A stretch of DNA of 64,000 bases from Actinomyces sp. oral taxon 897. Its GTDB lineage: Bacteria > Actinomycetota > Actinomycetes > Actinomycetales > Actinomycetaceae. This document shows positions 62,296 through 64,000 of this stretch, piece by piece. The notes under the pieces are model-generated. The model had not been told where the DNA came from, ran no database searches, and worked only from the letters and a program-made list of their open reading frames with translations. How positions within the stretch are numbered: position 1 is the first letter of the stretch; each line of letters opens with the position of its first letter. The DNA lies in assembly GCF_002999235.1 (NCBI RefSeq), contig NZ_CP027236.1, positions 620,001-684,000 of the forward strand, written 5' to 3'. The position numbers and the translations under genes were made by a program.

Positions 62296-62311
62296 CAGGC
62301 CGCCCCGGCCC

Positions 62312-63004
62312 CTAGGCCCACCACTCGGTCGCCGCGCAGACGCCCCTGCGCGCCACAGCCAGCAGAGGACGCAGGACGGCGGACCGGCGGGCGGCCTGGG
62401 CGGCGCTCGCGGCCGCGCCGTCGTCCTCCAGCGCCCGCTCGCACAGGCCCGCCAGCCGCAGGGAGCGCTCCAGCAGGTCACGACGACGTGACGGCATCGG
62501 CGGCAGCAGACGCGGGTCCACCACCGCGGTGACCAGGTCGGTGAGCTCGTCGGCCAGCTCAGGACGCTCCCTGGCCAGATCCAGGCCGGTCAGGGCCGCA
62601 ATGGCCTCCTCGGTGGCCAGGTGGACCTCCCGGCGCAGCTGGGTGGCGTCCAGCGGCGGGACCACCGCCTCCAGGACGTCGGCCCGCCAGGCCTCACCGT
62701 CCCCCTGCGGGATTAGGACCACGGCGGTCCCGGCCGGGTCGGCGGCACCCTCCAGGAGCACCGCCTGACCCCGGTCACCAGCCGGCACGCCGCCGGGGAG
62801 CCCGTCCCCGGGCACCGGCAGGAGCGCGGCACAGCGCCGCAGGGGACGGACGGCGTCCAGCCAGGCCCCCAGGGGGACGAGCGCCCCGGTCCTCTGGTCA
62901 CGGACCAGGTGGGGGCCCGGACCCGCGACGACCGCGCCCCAGGAGGAGGGCAGGGGCGCCCACAGGGCCAGGAGGACACTGACCGGCGCACTGAGAGACG
63001 ACAT
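62312..63004 (-). CDS. Hypothetical protein (actinobacterial, 230 aa)
   Basis: I do not recognise a family. From ATG 63004 (TAGGCT at 63018-63013 ends 8 nt upstream) the protein begins with a short hydrophobic stretch (PVSVLLALWAPLPSSWGAVVAG), perhaps a structural core rather than a signal. It continues with a mixed alpha/beta part (RCAALLPVPGDG, GTAVVLIPQGDGEAWRADVL) and ends with Ala/Arg/Leu-rich helices. No membrane helix or Cys cluster stands out. It is convergent with glgA and divergent from the ABC ATPase. Confidence 0.75.
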   Translation of the reverse strand: MSSLSAPVSVLLALWAPLPSSWGAVVAGPGPHLVRDQRTGALVPLGAWLDAVRPLRRCAALLPVPGDGLPGGVPAGDRGQAVLLEGAADPAGTAVVLIPQGDGEAWRADVLEAVVPPLDATQLRREVHLATEEAIAALTGLDLARERPELADELTDLVTAVVDPRLLPPMPSRRRDLLERSLRLAGLCERALEDDGAAASAAQAARRSAVLRPLLAVARRGVCAATEWWA

Positions 63005-63085
63005 GGGACCAGAGCCTACGACGCCAGGCACACCCGGAGCCGGCAGTTAGGACCTCTGTCACGGGTACGCGCTAAGGTTAGGCCC

Positions 63086-63901
63086 ATGACCAGTGTGCTT
63101 CGCCTCACCGACGTCTCCCTGCACCGGGGCGACACCCAGATCCTCTCCCACGTCAGCTGGGTGGTGGACGAGGGCCAGCACTGGGTGGTCCTGGGCCCCA
63201 ACGGGGCGGGCAAGACCACCGTCTCACGCATTGCCGCAGCCCGCCTCTTCCCCTCCAGCGGGACCGTGGAGGTCCTGGGGGAGAGGCTGGGGCGCGTGGA
63301 CGTCAGCGAGCTCCGCCCCCGCATCGGCCTGACCTCCTCCGCCCTGGCCCAGCACGTCCAGGACCGGGAGAGCGTGCTGGGCGTGGTCCTGTCCGCCTCC
63401 TACGGGCGGATCGGGGTGTGGCGCGAGGAGTACGACGCCCTCGACGTGGAACGGGCCCGGGCCCTGCTGGAGGCCCTGGGCGCCGACGGCCTAGCAGGAC
63501 GCGCCTGGGGGAGCCTGTCCTCCGGGGAGCGCAAGCGGGTGGAGATCGCCCGCGCCCTCATGCCCGACCCCGAGCTCCTCATCCTGGACGAGCCCGCCTC
63601 AGGACTGGACGTGGCCGGACGCGAACAGCTCCTGGCCGCCCTGGCCGAGATCGTGCAGGCCCCCGGGGCCCCCGCCATGGTGCTGGTCACCCACCACCTG
63701 GAGGAGATCCCCCAGGGCTTCACCCACGCCCTGGCCCTGAGAGCAGGATCAGTGGTACGAGCCGCCCCCCTGACCCAGGTCCTGACCAGCCAGGTCATGA
63801 GCACCACCTTCGGCCTGGAGCTAGAGGTCAGCCACGACCGCGGACGCTACACCGCCCGCGGCGCCCTACCCGGCCCCACCAGGGGCGAGCACACGGCCTG
63901 A
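63086..63901 (+). CDS. ABC transporter ATP-binding protein
   Basis: 271 aa from ATG 63086. TAAGGT (63073-63078) ends 7 nt upstream, so the mRNA is probably leaderless; longer frames are rejected. Walker A GPNGAGKTT near residue 39, signature LSSGERKRVEIA (a variant with SSGE), Walker B LLILDEPASGLD, and switch His in VTHHLEEI. The variant signature and ModF/YlmA-like outline suggest it may not be a standard transporter ATPase; no permease is next to it. An NfeD gene follows 37 nt later. Confidence 0.88.
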   Translation: MTSVLRLTDVSLHRGDTQILSHVSWVVDEGQHWVVLGPNGAGKTTVSRIAAARLFPSSGTVEVLGERLGRVDVSELRPRIGLTSSALAQHVQDRESVLGVVLSASYGRIGVWREEYDALDVERARALLEALGADGLAGRAWGSLSSGERKRVEIARALMPDPELLILDEPASGLDVAGREQLLAALAEIVQAPGAPAMVLVTHHLEEIPQGFTHALALRAGSVVRAAPLTQVLTSQVMSTTFGLELEVSHDRGRYTARGALPGPTRGEHTA

Positions 63902-63938
63902 AGGGCCCCTACCCTCACCTCAAAGCAAGGAGACAACT

Positions 63939-64000
63939 ATGATCTGGCTCTGGTGGCTGGCGGCAGCGATCGCCCTGGGCGCCATCGAGACACTCGTCGC
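63939..64000 (+). CDS. NfeD-family membrane protein (5' end only)
   Basis: ATG 63939 behind AAGGAGA begins M-I-W-L-W-W-L-A-A-A-I-A-L-G-A-I-E-T-L-V, a first transmembrane helix with the acidic Glu typical of NfeD proteins. Only about 20 codons are visible before the window ends. NfeD proteins are usually followed by an SPFH/flotillin gene, which would lie outside. Confidence 0.6.
   Translation, partial: MIWLWWLAAAIALGAIETLV

Overview
The window is a stretch of very GC-rich, gene-dense chromosome from a high-GC Gram-positive bacterium. The gene content points to an Actinomyces-like member of the Actinomycetales. The evidence is a DUF3097 gene, an actinobacterial-type glgA divergent from glgC, the hrcA-dnaJ unit with rsmE nearby, a cysteine-free relative of the nif3-linked zinc-ribbon protein next to rnpB, and many GTG starts. 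The taxonomy is inferred from gene content only. No rRNA, tRNA, CRISPR array, integrase or insertion sequence was recognised. This is mostly core genome with small transport and regulation cassettes between conserved blocks.

Layout. 1-4174 (minus): malEF-type sugar ABC importer and a GH13-like protein that appears to have lost its catalytic residues. 4320-10145 (plus): dgt, dnaG, a Nif3-like gene, a coiled-coil protein without its zinc ribbon, and RNase P RNA. 10163-15210: membrane-anchored DUF4352-like protein, map, histidine phosphatase, panB and a metallo-beta-lactamase-fold hydrolase. 15395-20852: a candidate yybP-ykoY (Mn2+) riboswitch ahead of a TerC protein and a P-type ATPase, then a NhaD-like transporter. 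20859-26713: a repeat cluster, DUF3097, CIRCE-hrcA-dnaJ, yggS, rsmE and a TetR regulator. 26864-34662: two exporter cassettes, one next to the TetR gene and one next to a MarR gene, with a zinc-type oxidoreductase between them. 34788-38829: phoH-ybeY-CorC-era. 39059-46467: putA, an MFS sugar porter and an ABC/XRE cassette. 46634-50133: a leucine attenuator, leuA, recO and uppS. 50177-53443: zur and znuBCA with a Zur box. 53556-59396: glyS, YibE/F, dusB, GNAT, SixA-like and serB. 59509-64000: divergent glgC and glgA, a hypothetical gene, an ABC ATPase and the start of an NfeD gene.

The most striking content is regulatory. About sixteen genes have a TANNNT hexamer ending 6-7 nt before the start codon and no convincing Shine-Dalgarno sequence, which is the signature of leaderless mRNAs. 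Against that background sit a Mn2+ riboswitch whose P1 3' strand also pairs with the terC ribosome-binding site, a leader peptide with three consecutive Leu codons upstream of leuA, a CIRCE element, a Zur box, a TetR-type palindrome over a leaderless start, and an inverted repeat over the malE promoter. Odd loci are the GH13-like pseudoenzyme, the zinc-ribbon protein without cysteines, and a 61-bp out-of-frame duplication at the end of dusB.
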